Origin: Candidatus Latescibacterota bacterium
GTDB taxonomy: Bacteria > Krumholzibacteriota > Krumholzibacteriia > JACNKJ01
Direction of reading: 5' to 3'
Assembly (NCBI GenBank): GCA_020633725.1
Contig: JACKDC010000003.1
Coordinates: 248,001 to 312,000, forward strand
DNA length: 64,000 nt
Part shown: positions 15,804 through 28,302 of the stretch, piece after piece
Numbering within the stretch: position 1 is the first letter of the stretch
How the letters are laid out: every line of letters starts with the position of its first letter
The notes under the pieces: generated by a model
Databases searched by the model: none
Told to the model about the DNA's origin: nothing
What the model saw: the letters and a program-made list of their open reading frames with translations, nothing else
Program-made: the position numbers and the translations under genes

Positions 15804-17432
15804 TCAGAAGCAGACGTCCCCCGACCCCCGCGACGGCAGCAGCTCCGCCCGCCGGTAGCTCCCGAGGACGAGCATCCAGGCGCCCGCCAGCAGCAGCAGC
15901 GCCAGTGCCCAGCGCACCGCCGCGCCGCCGGGAATCGCCTGCACGGCCAGCGCGCAGAGCTCCGGCCACACCTCGTCGGGCACCGCTCTCCCCCCGATGG
16001 CCACGAAGAGCACCAGGTGCGCGATCAGCAGCACGGCCAGGATGATGCCGAAGACCGCACGCCGCCGCCGATCGGAGATCTCCGCGCGGAAGAGGCGCAG
16101 GAAGGGCGCGACGAGCAGGAGCGACACGGCGAAGGGCAGCAGGAGCAGCGCCGGCAGCGCGGGCGGAGCCACCGGCCCCGCGGCCACGGCCCGCGCGAGC
16201 TGGGCCTCCGCGAAGTCCCGGGGCGCGCCGGCGGGCACGTCGTAGGGCCAGTAGAGCCGAGGGCGCGCACCCCGCAGCAGGGGCGCGCTGCGCGGCGGAC
16301 TGCCGTCGGGAAGCGCGGGCACCCGGCCGTCCCAGGCGACGCGCGCGAGTCCGGGCGCGGACTCCACGTGGAAGACGCCGTCCTGCTCCACCAGCCGCGG
16401 TACGTCCTGCCGCGCGAGGAATCCATGCCCCGCCACGGCGCCGATCCCGTAGCCCGCCAGGGGTGAGAGCAGGCTCGGCAGCATGAGGATCAGGAGCGTG
16501 CGGCTCGGCCCGATCGGGAGCGCCATCAGATGCCCCAGCTTCATCAGGGGCCCGGCGAGCATCGCGAAGAACATGTAGACGGTGATCGGCCCCAGCGCAT
16601 AGCGGAGGACCTCCAGCACGGGGAAGCCGCCCGAGAGCGCCACGCCGAACAAGCCCATGAACACCACCCCGACACCGAAGGCGAAACGGTTCTTCGCCGT
16701 CTGTCGGAGCAGGGTCCTGGCCAGCAGCCAGCCGTGGCCCCCGCGCGACTGCGATGGCGCGGACCGCGCCGGCGTCCGGGCGGGCTGGAGCGCGGCGTCC
16801 GCAAGGAGCAGCGAGGGCGGCAGGCGGCGTCGCACGACGTCCAGGGCCAGGGCCGCGCCGGCCAACATCAGTAGGATCGTCCAGTGGGCGGGCAGCGGCA
16901 CGATGAGGAGAAGCAGCACGGCCAGCGCGGCGAGGACGTCCAGCGGCCAGGCGAGGCGGCGGGCGGGCGGTTCCAGGGTCCGGCCGCTGGTCAGCTCGCG
17001 AAGGCCGACGAAGAGCAAGAGGCAGGCGATCAGCTCCGCGACGATCGGGAGCCCGAGCGGGGCGGCCGCGATCCGCCCCCGGGTCTCGTGCTGGACGAAC
17101 GCGATGCCCACGGCCGAGAGGCCGAGCGCAAGGCCGAGGACGAGCGCCCCGGCCAGGAACTGGGTCAGCAGGTGGGCCGCCCAGATCCTCCCCGCGCCAA
17201 TGGGCAGCGTGAGTCCCCAGGGATGGCCCCGCCGGCTGCGGCGCTCGCCGAGGAAGAGCATGGCCAGCAGCAGCCAGCCGAGAGCGAGCAGGGACTCGTC
17301 CGGCAGCGCCCGGCGTGTCGCCGCGTTCCAGGTGATCAGGCCGAGGGCCGTCGCGCCCACGGAGGCCGCGACCACGAGCAGCCGCGGCAGCCGCCGCAGG
17401 GTGTCGTGCGATCGGATCAGGGTCGCGATCAT
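15804..17432 (-). CDS. ABC transporter permease (ABC-2 type-like)
   Basis: 542-residue polytopic membrane protein with about ten to twelve hydrophobic segments in two sets, separated by charged loops (for example TPARSAPSQSRGG near the middle) and a periplasmic-looking segment around residues 340-400. It is the membrane partner of the ATPase encoded just upstream; the start overlaps that stop by 4 nt. Substrate unknown. In YtrA-regulated operons such exporters often respond to cell-wall antibiotics or envelope stress, which is the working inference. Last gene of the operon. Confidence 0.85.
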   Translation of the reverse strand: MIATLIRSHDTLRRLPRLLVVAASVGATALGLITWNAATRRALPDESLLALGWLLLAMLFLGERRSRRGHPWGLTLPIGAGRIWAAHLLTQFLAGALVLGLALGLSAVGIAFVQHETRGRIAAAPLGLPIVAELIACLLLFVGLRELTSGRTLEPPARRLAWPLDVLAALAVLLLLIVPLPAHWTILLMLAGAALALDVVRRRLPPSLLLADAALQPARTPARSAPSQSRGGHGWLLARTLLRQTAKNRFAFGVGVVFMGLFGVALSGGFPVLEVLRYALGPITVYMFFAMLAGPLMKLGHLMALPIGPSRTLLILMLPSLLSPLAGYGIGAVAGHGFLARQDVPRLVEQDGVFHVESAPGLARVAWDGRVPALPDGSPPRSAPLLRGARPRLYWPYDVPAGAPRDFAEAQLARAVAAGPVAPPALPALLLLPFAVSLLLVAPFLRLFRAEISDRRRRAVFGIILAVLLIAHLVLFVAIGGRAVPDEVWPELCALAVQAIPGGAAVRWALALLLLAGAWMLVLGSYRRAELLPSRGSGDVCF

Positions 17433-18319
17433 GACCGCCCTCCCACGAGCTCCACGAACATCTCCTCGAGCGGCAGGCCGGAGGCGCGCACGGCGCCGTC
17501 GCCGAGCCCCGCGCTCACCGCGGCCCGCGCCGCCTCCGGCTCGAGCTGGAAGACCGCGTGCAGGCTCTCGCCCACGCGCCGCGCCGCGAGGCAGCCCGGC
17601 AGGCCCTGCAGGGCCGCGGGCTCGTGACGTCCCGCCGGCAACAGCACCAGCGAGAAGCTCTCGCGCAGGGCGTCCAGCGGCTGGTCGATCAGCACCCGCG
17701 CGCCGTGAAGCATGAGCACGCGGTCGGCGAGGCGCTCCACGTCGCCCATGTGGTGCGAGGAGAAGAGGATCGTCGAGCCCGACTCGTTGAGCAGCTGGAT
17801 CGCCGTCTCCAGGAACTCCCGGCGCACGGCGGGGTCGAGGCCGCCGGCGGGCTCGTCGAGGACGAGCAGCGGCGGCCGGTGCGCCACGGCACAGAGCAGC
17901 GCCACCTGCCGCGCCTGTCCCTTGCTGAGCTGCTTGATGCGCGCGCCGCCGTCGAGGCCGAAGCGGCGGAACAGGTCGGCGGCGAGGGCGTCGTCCCAGT
18001 CGGGGAAGAGGCCGCGGTGAAGGCGCAGCACCTCGTCCACGCGCAGGAACTCGGGCAGCACCTGGTCCTCGGCCACGAAACCGACCCGGCGCTTCACGGC
18101 GAGGGGATCCTGCCGCGGATCCACGTCGAAGACGCGCAGCGCGCCCGCCTGCGGCGCGAGCAGGCCGAGCGCCAGGCGGAGCAGGGTTGTCTTGCCCGCG
18201 CCGTTGGCGCCGAGCAGCCCCACCACCTCGCCGGGCTCGACCGTGAAGCTCACGTCCTCCAGCACCGGCTGGCCCTTGCGGTAGGCGCGCGTGACGCCGT
18301 CGAACACCACGATGCTCAT
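17429..18319 (-). CDS. ABC transporter ATP-binding protein
   Basis: 296-residue ABC ATPase: Walker A GANGAGKTT (~38-46), Q-loop region VGFVAEDQVLPEFL, signature LSKGQARQ (LSGGQ variant), Walker B LLVLDEPAGGLDP and the switch His in FSSHHMGD. A ~80-residue C-terminal extension ends in EEMFVELVGG, as in BcrA/YtrB-type exporters. It energises the permease encoded next. ATGA overlaps at both ends join it to the regulator and the permease. Cytoplasmic face of the inner membrane. Confidence 0.95.
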   Translation of the reverse strand: MSIVVFDGVTRAYRKGQPVLEDVSFTVEPGEVVGLLGANGAGKTTLLRLALGLLAPQAGALRVFDVDPRQDPLAVKRRVGFVAEDQVLPEFLRVDEVLRLHRGLFPDWDDALAADLFRRFGLDGGARIKQLSKGQARQVALLCAVAHRPPLLVLDEPAGGLDPAVRREFLETAIQLLNESGSTILFSSHHMGDVERLADRVLMLHGARVLIDQPLDALRESFSLVLLPAGRHEPAALQGLPGCLAARRVGESLHAVFQLEPEAARAAVSAGLGDGAVRASGLPLEEMFVELVGGRS

Positions 18320-18738
18320 GACTGCCCCTCCGTCGGGTCGTCGCCGGCGGGGTCGTCCTCCGCCGCCAGCAGTTCGCTGAAGAGTTCGAGCGCCCGCGCG
18401 GGCGCGATGCCGAGCTGCCGGGCCACCGTGGCCGTGGGCGCGAGGGCGTCGCGGAGCTGGTCCAGGCGGCGCGCCTCGGACTCCTCCGCCGCCTGGGCGC
18501 GCACCACCAGGGGGCGTCCCGGACGGCGCTCCACCACGCCCTCGCGCTCGAGGTAGCTGTAGGCCTTGCTCACGGTCATGGGATTCACGCCCAGCTCGGT
18601 GGAGAGCGAGCGGGTGGAGGGCAGCTCGTCGCCGGGCTGGAGCAGTCCGCTGGCCACGTGGAACTTCACCTGGTCCATCAGCTGCCGGTAGACCGGCACC
18701 CCGCTGCGCGGGTCCACCACGACGAGCAGGCCGCTCAC
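18316..18738 (-). CDS. GntR-family regulator, YtrA subfamily
   Basis: 140-residue repressor-type protein. The N-terminal winged helix-turn-helix (VPVYRQLMDQVKFHVASGLLQPGDELPSTRSLSTELGVNPMTVSKAYSYLEREG, residues ~14-68) is typical GntR. The short C-terminal helical part, lacking an acyl- or sugar-binding domain, marks the YtrA subfamily, which usually autoregulates an ABC exporter operon, as the gene order here suggests. The start is GTG 18738, overlapping the preceding stop by 4 nt. The palindromes at 18995-19038 are its likely operators. Confidence 0.92.
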   Translation of the reverse strand: MSGLLVVVDPRSGVPVYRQLMDQVKFHVASGLLQPGDELPSTRSLSTELGVNPMTVSKAYSYLEREGVVERRPGRPLVVRAQAAEESEARRLDQLRDALAPTATVARQLGIAPARALELFSELLAAEDDPAGDDPTEGQS

Positions 18739-18950
18739 CGCGGGGCCACCACGCCGTGGTCCAGGGCGTGTTCCACCAGGCCGAGGGCGACGTCCGTCAG
18801 GATCCGCGCCACCCGCACCCGCTGGAGGATGTCGGCGCGATAGCTCTGCAGCAGCGCGCCCCCGCGCTCGGCGCGCGGCCCTCCCACGATGGCGGCGGCG
18901 CCCAGCAGGAGTCCCGTCAGGATGAGGGCGGGGATTCGCGATCGTCTCAT
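18735..18950 (-). CDS. Small membrane-anchored protein heading the ABC operon
   Basis: 71 residues: an N-terminal hydrophobic helix (IPALILTGLLLGAAAIVGG) that may be a signal anchor, then a charged helical tail with several arginines (SYRADILQRVRVARILTDVALGLVEHALDHG). Not recognised. GAGGTGG just upstream of ATG 18950 is a strong ribosome binding site, and the 4-nt overlap with the regulator makes it the first gene of the operon. It may be an accessory sensor or subunit of the transporter; this is inference. Confidence 0.7.
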   Translation of the reverse strand: MRRSRIPALILTGLLLGAAAIVGGPRAERGGALLQSYRADILQRVRVARILTDVALGLVEHALDHGVVAPR

Positions 18951-18994
18951 GGTCCACCTCGTCGCTGGCCCGGCGGGGCCGGGCACCCATCTGC

Positions 18995-19045
18995 ATTAGC
19001 TACCTAATACACCTCCAGTCTAGGGCGCCCTAGTGTATATGTCAA
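18995..19045 (-). promoter_or_regulatory. Promoter and operator of the YtrA-ABC operon
   Basis: Minus strand: -35 TTGACA (19045-19040), 17-bp spacer, -10 TAGACT (19022-19017), start near 19010, leader ~60 nt. The spacer contains the perfect palindrome TAGGGCGCCCTA (19021-19032). ATACAC (19007-19012) and GTGTAT (19033-19038) are inverted around the -10. ATTAG-N4-CTAAT (18995-19008) lies at the start site. These are positioned as repressor sites, most simply for the operon's own regulator. Confidence 0.7.
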
Positions 19046-19176
19046 GTGATACGCTCGGGTTTCTTGCACTTTTTTGTAACGTATTCAGAAGCAAGCCCTT
19101 GGCGTTCCACGAAGATTTCAGGTGATTGAAACGGCGTCCCCCGCCATACTGATGGGAACCCCGGCGGGAGGTGCCC

Positions 19177-21006
19177 GTGGCCCCGAGACTCCCCTCCGTC
19201 CAGCTCATCGCCAGCGACGCCGCCCTCAGCGCGCGCCGCTTCCCCGAGGTGCTGGCCGCGGCGCTGGTCGCCGCGGTGGCCGCGGTCCTGCTGGTGGACG
19301 GCCCCGGCGCCGAGCGCGGGCTCGTCCGCCTCCTGCTCGCGGCGCAGCTGGGCATCCCCTTCTTCCTGCTCCTCGTCCTGAGCGCCGAGCGCCTGGGCCG
19401 CGAGGGACGCCCCACGGCCGGGATCGTCCTGCGCCTGCTGGGCGTCGCCGCGCTGGTGAGCTACGGCCTGTCCCTGCCGGCGCGCGTCGATGGCGTGCCC
19501 ATCGTCCGCTGGGTCCAGCTCAACGTGGCGCTGCACCTGGCCGTGAGCGCCCTGCCGCTGCTGGGGCTCGCCGGCGAGAACGCGTTCTGGCAGTTCAACC
19601 GGCTGCTCGCCCAGCGGATGGCGGCGGGTCTCGTCTTCGCCGGCGTGCTGATGGCCGGACTGAGCATCGCGCTGCTCGCGCTGGACAAGCTCTTCGGTGT
19701 GCCCGTGGACGGCGAGCTCTACCCGCGGCTCTACGTCGTGATCGGGTTCGTCTTCACCACCTGGTACTTCCTGGGCGGCGTGCCGGCCGAGCCGCTGGCG
19801 CTGGAGTCGCTCGAGGAGTTCCCCGGACTGTTGCGCATCCTCGGCCAGTACATCCTCGCGCCGCTGGTGGCCGTCTACCTGAGCCTGCTCACGGCCTACC
19901 TCGTCAAGGTGCTGGCCACGACCCAGTGGCCCAGCGGCTGGATCGGCTGGCTGGTCTCGAGCGTGGGCGCGGCGGGGCTCCTGTCGCTGGCGCTCCTGCG
20001 CCCGCTGGCCGAGCGGCAGCGCTGGGTGCGCGTCTACGCGCGGCTCTACTTCCTGCTGCTGCTGCCGGCGGTGGTCATGCTGCTGATGTCGGCCGCCAAG
20101 CGCATCGGCCAGTACGGGCTCACCGAGAACCGCTACTTCCTGGTGCTGCTGGGCCTCTGGCTCGGCGCGGTGGCGCTGGCGGGCGCGCTGGGGCGCCTGC
20201 GCAGCCTGCGCCCCCTGCCGCTGACCCTCTGCGTGCTGGCCCTCGCCTCGAGCCTGGGACCCTGGGGCGCCTTCGCGATGAGCGAGCGCAGTCAGCGCGC
20301 CCGACTCGAAGGGCTGCTCGCCGCCGGCGGAATGATCGTGGACGGACGGCTGGCCCTCGCCGCGATCCCCCCGGGCGAGGACGCGCGCCGGGAGATCAGC
20401 GCGACGCTCCACTACCTCGTGGACACCCACGGCGTCCGGTCCCTCGACCCTCTCGTGGACGATACCCTCCGCGACGCGCTGCGCGAGCAGGCCGCAACCG
20501 GGCGGCCGGACCGCCAGGACACCCCCGCCCTCTGCCGCACGGTGATGGCGCGGCTGGACCTGGAGTATCGCGAGGACTGGCGCTACGCGGGCGGCGGCGC
20601 CGTCGCGCACTTCGTCTCCCGCGAGCGGGGCGGCGAGGCGGTGGACGTGCGCGGCTACGCCTGGTGCACGGACGTCAACCTGGGCGAGGGCCAGCCCACG
20701 GCGGACTTCAGCGCGGGCGGACGGTCCGGACGGCTCGCGCTGCGGCGGGATCGCGTGCTGCTCAGCGTGGATGGTGTGGAGCGTCTGGCCTTCGACCTCG
20801 CCGCGCTGCGCGCGTCACTGGGCGGGCCCGGCGGGCGGCCGGGCCAGAGCGCACCCGCCGCCGACCTCAGGATGGCGAGCGAGGGTGACGGCTGGCGGGC
20901 CCTGCTCCTGCTCGACCAGCTCTCCTGGCGCCAGGATGGCGATTCGCTGCGCGGACAGGAAGTCGCGGGCCAGCTGCTGCTCGCGCCGCCCGACACCGGA
21001 CCCTAG
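19177..21006 (+). CDS. DUF4153 family membrane protein
   Basis: 609-residue polytopic protein. About ten to twelve transmembrane helices fill residues ~20-380, including the family-type segment KRIGQYGLTENRYFLVLLGLWL (described by position ~308-330). A ~220-residue soluble C-terminal domain (from SERSQRARLEGLL) follows. DUF4153 has no settled function. GGGAGG 5 nt before GTG 19177 fixes the start; GTG 19171 overlaps the ribosome binding site. It lies divergent from the ABC operon, so 19046-19176 serves as a shared upstream region. Confidence 0.8.
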   Translation: MAPRLPSVQLIASDAALSARRFPEVLAAALVAAVAAVLLVDGPGAERGLVRLLLAAQLGIPFFLLLVLSAERLGREGRPTAGIVLRLLGVAALVSYGLSLPARVDGVPIVRWVQLNVALHLAVSALPLLGLAGENAFWQFNRLLAQRMAAGLVFAGVLMAGLSIALLALDKLFGVPVDGELYPRLYVVIGFVFTTWYFLGGVPAEPLALESLEEFPGLLRILGQYILAPLVAVYLSLLTAYLVKVLATTQWPSGWIGWLVSSVGAAGLLSLALLRPLAERQRWVRVYARLYFLLLLPAVVMLLMSAAKRIGQYGLTENRYFLVLLGLWLGAVALAGALGRLRSLRPLPLTLCVLALASSLGPWGAFAMSERSQRARLEGLLAAGGMIVDGRLALAAIPPGEDARREISATLHYLVDTHGVRSLDPLVDDTLRDALREQAATGRPDRQDTPALCRTVMARLDLEYREDWRYAGGGAVAHFVSRERGGEAVDVRGYAWCTDVNLGEGQPTADFSAGGRSGRLALRRDRVLLSVDGVERLAFDLAALRASLGGPGGRPGQSAPAADLRMASEGDGWRALLLLDQLSWRQDGDSLRGQEVAGQLLLAPPDTGP

Positions 21007-21138
21007 CCAAGCCCTAAAGCTGCCGAGAAACGAGGAAATCGCGCCAGTCCGTCCGCAGAGCCCGGGTCAACGGGATTGACTTGCTGCCGGTCGGCCGCCT
21101 CGGTAGAGTTGAAGACCCATGCGAAGAGGTGCCCAGCG

Positions 21139-21519
21139 ATGGTTCGCTTCGAGGTCCACAGCGCCCTGAACCTGGTGGTCGCGACGTTCACCGGTGAGGT
21201 CTCCGCGCAGGACATCTTCGGATTCTTCGAACGCATGCAGGGCGACCCCCTGTACCAACCCAGCATGAATGGTGTCGTCGACATGCGCGCCGCGATCACC
21301 CAGCTCGTCAGCGAGGAGGTGCGCGCGCTCGCGGAGTTCGCCGTGGAGGGGGGCTTCAAGCAGGGCAGGTGGGCGCTGCTGGTGACCGATCCCAAGGCCA
21401 CCGCCTTCTCCATGCTCTACCGGCAAGGGGTGGGCGAGCACTATCCGGTGCAGGTCTTCTCCTCCGTGGATGGCGCGTCGGCCTATCTGGGCCAGAACCT
21501 CGCCGCGCTCCTGGGCTAG
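21139..21519 (+). CDS. Small soluble protein, STAS/SpoIIAA-like
   Basis: 126-residue cytoplasmic alpha/beta protein: MVRFEVHSALNLVVATFTGEVSAQDIFGFFERM, a central VVDMRAAITQLVSEEVRALAEF and LLVTDPKATAFSMLYRQGVGE. The order (beta-beta, helix, 'gvvDmr' strand, helix) resembles the STAS-like/SpoIIAA-like families of unknown function, as in many bacterial genomes. AGAGG upstream supports ATG 21139. It is only 5 nt ahead of the next gene, so co-transcription is likely. Confidence 0.75.
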   Translation: MVRFEVHSALNLVVATFTGEVSAQDIFGFFERMQGDPLYQPSMNGVVDMRAAITQLVSEEVRALAEFAVEGGFKQGRWALLVTDPKATAFSMLYRQGVGEHYPVQVFSSVDGASAYLGQNLAALLG

Positions 21520-21524
21520 CGCGC

Positions 21525-22874
21525 GTGCGGCGGCTGATCCGATTCCCCCTGGCCGCCCTCACGCTCTCACTCGCCTGCGCGGCCGGCCCCCGCGCGCCCT
21601 TCACGGTGCCGCCCGACGGACAGCCGGCGGCACTGGTTCCCGACGCGGCCCTGCCGGCGCCCACGGCGATCGCCTTCGACAGCCACAATCGCCCCTACGT
21701 CATGAACGCGCGTGATCCCGAGCGCTACGGGATCGTCAGCACGCTCGAGGACGGACGCTGGGTCGACCGACCCTGCCTCGACGCGCTACGCGCCAAGAGC
21801 CCCGGCTTCGCGCGGCCCGGAAAGCGCGTGCCCCATGCGATGGGCGAACTGGTGCTGGACGACGACGACGCCCTCTACGTCACCCTCGACGGGGTGCTGC
21901 TCTACTCCACCGACCGCGGCGAGCACTTCCGCGCCTACCCGCTGCCCTCGCGCGCGTCGAGCCTCGAGCTGCGCGTGGGCCCGGGGCCCTTCGCGGGGCC
22001 GCCTGCCATCGCCGTCGTCACCGAGCCCCGCGGCACGCCGGGGGTGCGCTGGGGCAAGCTGTCGACGCTCGCCGTGATCCTGCCGGAGAAGACCGGCGAC
22101 GGACTCCGCCTGGGCGAGCCGGTGCACATCACCGACCGCTGCCTGGTCGCGGGCAGCGGCGGGCACTCGGGGGGGACGTCCTTCGCGGTGACGCGGGACG
22201 GCCTCACGCATCTGGTCTGGGCGGAGATGCCCGATAGCGTGGATGGCCAGCTGGCGGTCGCAGGCAATCCCACCTACGTGGGTACGGTGGACCGCCGCAC
22301 GCGCCGGCTCGTGACGCGCCGCCATCTGGTGAACGCCGAACCCAAGGTCCCCGACGTGCACTCCCGCCCCACCATTGCCCAGGACAGCGCGGGCTACCTG
22401 CACGTGATCGCCGGCGCGCACGGTCAGCCCTTCACCTACCTGCGCTCGCTCGCGCCCAACGACATCGAGGGCGGCTGGACCGCGGCCCTGCCCATGGCCG
22501 AGCGGCAGACCTACGCCTCCCTCGTCTGCGACGCCGGCGACCGCCTGCACTCCGTCTTCCGGCAGTGGCTGCCCGAGGCGACGCTCGGCTACCAGTCCAA
22601 GGCCGCCGCGGCGGAGACCTGGAGCCCCTCGCGAACGCTGGTCTTCGGCGCGCTGGAGCGCGGCAAGTCCGACTACGGGATCTTCTACCAGCGTCTGGCG
22701 GTGGACCGGCGCGGCAACCTCTACCTCGCCTTCACCTTCTGGGAGACCCACACGGAGAACGCGGGGGTCTATCCCGAGGCGCTGGCCGTGTCCACCGACC
22801 GCGGCAAGAGCTGGCGCCTGGCGGCCACGGCCGGCATGGCCGAGATGATCGCCCGGCCGTGGCCCCAGCGCTAG
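21525..22874 (+). CDS. Lipoprotein with BNR/sialidase-type beta-propeller
   Basis: 449-residue predicted lipoprotein: short signal with lipobox SLAC (Cys18), then beta-propeller repeats. BNR/Asp-box-like turns are visible as STDRGEHFRAY (~130) and STDRGKSWRLA (near the C-terminus). Other blade-like elements are PTAIAFDSHNRPYVMN and HSRPTIAQDSAGYLHVIAG. No sialidase catalytic set (FRIP, Arg triad) was identified, so binding or structure is as likely as catalysis. The start is GTG 21525. Confidence 0.8.
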   Translation: MRRLIRFPLAALTLSLACAAGPRAPFTVPPDGQPAALVPDAALPAPTAIAFDSHNRPYVMNARDPERYGIVSTLEDGRWVDRPCLDALRAKSPGFARPGKRVPHAMGELVLDDDDALYVTLDGVLLYSTDRGEHFRAYPLPSRASSLELRVGPGPFAGPPAIAVVTEPRGTPGVRWGKLSTLAVILPEKTGDGLRLGEPVHITDRCLVAGSGGHSGGTSFAVTRDGLTHLVWAEMPDSVDGQLAVAGNPTYVGTVDRRTRRLVTRRHLVNAEPKVPDVHSRPTIAQDSAGYLHVIAGAHGQPFTYLRSLAPNDIEGGWTAALPMAERQTYASLVCDAGDRLHSVFRQWLPEATLGYQSKAAAAETWSPSRTLVFGALERGKSDYGIFYQRLAVDRRGNLYLAFTFWETHTENAGVYPEALAVSTDRGKSWRLAATAGMAEMIARPWPQR

Positions 22875-22924
22875 CGGGCCCGCAGGATCCCGGCTGATCG
22901 TCAGGATCGCTGGTCGGCCGGTTT

Positions 22925-24010
22925 CTAATGATTCGACGCCGGCTCGGCCCGGAGTTCGAGCACGCGCAGCGTGCCGCGGCCGTCGATCAACAGCCCCACC
23001 CGGCCCGCTGGTAGCGCTGGTGTGTGACCGTGTGCCACCGTCTCGCTGCCGAGGAATCCCTTGACATGCGATCCGACGCTCGAAACGGCGAGGGTCACCT
23101 CGCCCTGGCCGCGGGTCCCACGTCCCTCGTCGAGCACCTCAAAGCCGTCACCGCGACGCACGCTCAGGCGCGAGGCGGCACCCACCAACGCGAAGGCTCC
23201 GTAGGAACCCTCGTCGTGAAAGTGGTGCAGCACGCCCACCGTCCCCACGAAGTCCGTGGGGTCGAAGGCGGCCTCCACCTGGACGTCCGCGAACTCGCCC
23301 GGCAGCAGCAGGAAGGCGAGGCCGTCCGCGCGCAGCGCCAGGCCCGCGGCTGTCTCCCCCGTGGCGGTCTCGGCCGTGATCACGCCGGCCCCGGCGATCA
23401 CGGTCACGGCATCGTTCAGACTCGCCGCGTCGCCCGGCTCGGGCGACCAGCGCAGACCGCCCCCGGGCACCCGGGTGAGGGGAACACGCCGAGGCTCGGA
23501 GGCGGCGGGCGCGCTCGGCGGTTCCGGCTTCGTCTCTCCCGGTGCGGTCACCGCCGCGCCGTAGCGGTAGACGAGCGTACCGCCCCGGTCCGCAGTGAAG
23601 CCGACGAGAGCGACGACGGCGAGTCCCAGGCCCAGCTTGCCGGCCACTCCGACCCGCGGGTGGATCCTGGTGCCGACACGGGGCCACAAGAGGACGAGAC
23701 GCAGGAGCGCCATCGCGCCGGCCGCCGCCACAGTCCACAGGGCCAGGTTCGCATGTCGGGCCAGCGCGGCCTGGACGTCGGGGGAGACGAGCCCCAGGCC
23801 GTCGCCCGCGGCGCGTCCCGTCAGAAAGGCGGCGCCCGACCCCACCGCACCCAGGATCCACAGCAGGCTCGCGGTGCGATCCAGCCAGCCGTGATGCGTC
23901 AAGCGGAGCGCAACGAACTCCACGGCGAGGGCCGTCAGCAGCAGCGCGATGGGGAAGTGAATGACGGCTGGATGTGCATTGGGCAGAGAAGACACGGTGA
24001 GAACTGGCAT
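22925..24010 (-). CDS. DUF2231 membrane protein fused to a LamG-like domain
   Basis: 361 residues. The N-terminal DUF2231 domain (~1-145) has four transmembrane helices and the HPAVIHFPIALLLTAL motif with conserved His residues; such domains are suspected haem- or metal-linked membrane modules. A Pro-rich linker (~150-170) leads to a beta-sandwich like LamG/3-keto-disaccharide hydrolase domains (DVQVEAAFDPTDFVGTVGVLHHF...GSYGAFALV). GGAGGA 8 nt upstream of ATG 24010. It is 27 nt after the PII-like gene, last in the metal-resistance operon; a role in copper or haem handling is inference. Confidence 0.8.
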   Translation of the reverse strand: MPVLTVSSLPNAHPAVIHFPIALLLTALAVEFVALRLTHHGWLDRTASLLWILGAVGSGAAFLTGRAAGDGLGLVSPDVQAALARHANLALWTVAAAGAMALLRLVLLWPRVGTRIHPRVGVAGKLGLGLAVVALVGFTADRGGTLVYRYGAAVTAPGETKPEPPSAPAASEPRRVPLTRVPGGGLRWSPEPGDAASLNDAVTVIAGAGVITAETATGETAAGLALRADGLAFLLLPGEFADVQVEAAFDPTDFVGTVGVLHHFHDEGSYGAFALVGAASRLSVRRGDGFEVLDEGRGTRGQGEVTLAVSSVGSHVKGFLGSETVAHGHTPALPAGRVGLLIDGRGTLRVLELRAEPASNH

Positions 24011-24037
24011 TGCTTGGGTCCTCCGTTGTGAAGCGCT

Positions 24038-24387
24038 CTAGGGCCGGCGGCCGGCGAGGGCCTCCGGACCGCTCTGGCCCGTACGTATCTTGACCAGGTG
24101 CTCCACCGACGACACGGCCACGAGACCGTCCCCCGCCTCGCCCGTCCTGGCCAGGCGGGCGATCAGATCCACGGCGCGTTCCGCATCGTCGTCCCGGCAG
24201 ATGATTTCGATCTTCACGCTGCGGCTGTAGCGCTCGATGAGCACCGGACTGAATCGTAGTTCGCGGGGATCCGCGAGCATGCCTAGGGCCTGCACGGGGA
24301 TCACCGTCATCGCGTCGAAGCCCTCGGCTTCCAGGGCATGGACCACCGGATCGAGACACTCCGGCCGCAGGTAAGCCTTGATCTCCT

Positions 24388-24391
<4 letters not shown>
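24038..24391 (-). CDS. PII-like (GlnB-related) protein of the metal efflux operon
   Basis: 117 residues, PII fold: MKEIKAYLRPECLDPVVHALEAEGFDAMTV, an atypical T-loop region, then KIEIICRDDDAERAVDLIARLARTGEAGDGLVAVSSVEHLVKIRTG, matching the GlnB B-loop/C-loop pattern. PII relatives lacking the uridylylated Tyr context often sit beside heavy-metal RND pumps (the PII-NG-type group) and may tune transport by nucleotide or metal binding. The start overlaps the pump gene's stop by 4 nt (ATGA), so expression is coupled to CusA. Confidence 0.88.
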
Positions 24392-28298
<3,907 letters not shown>

Positions 28299-28302
<4 letters not shown>

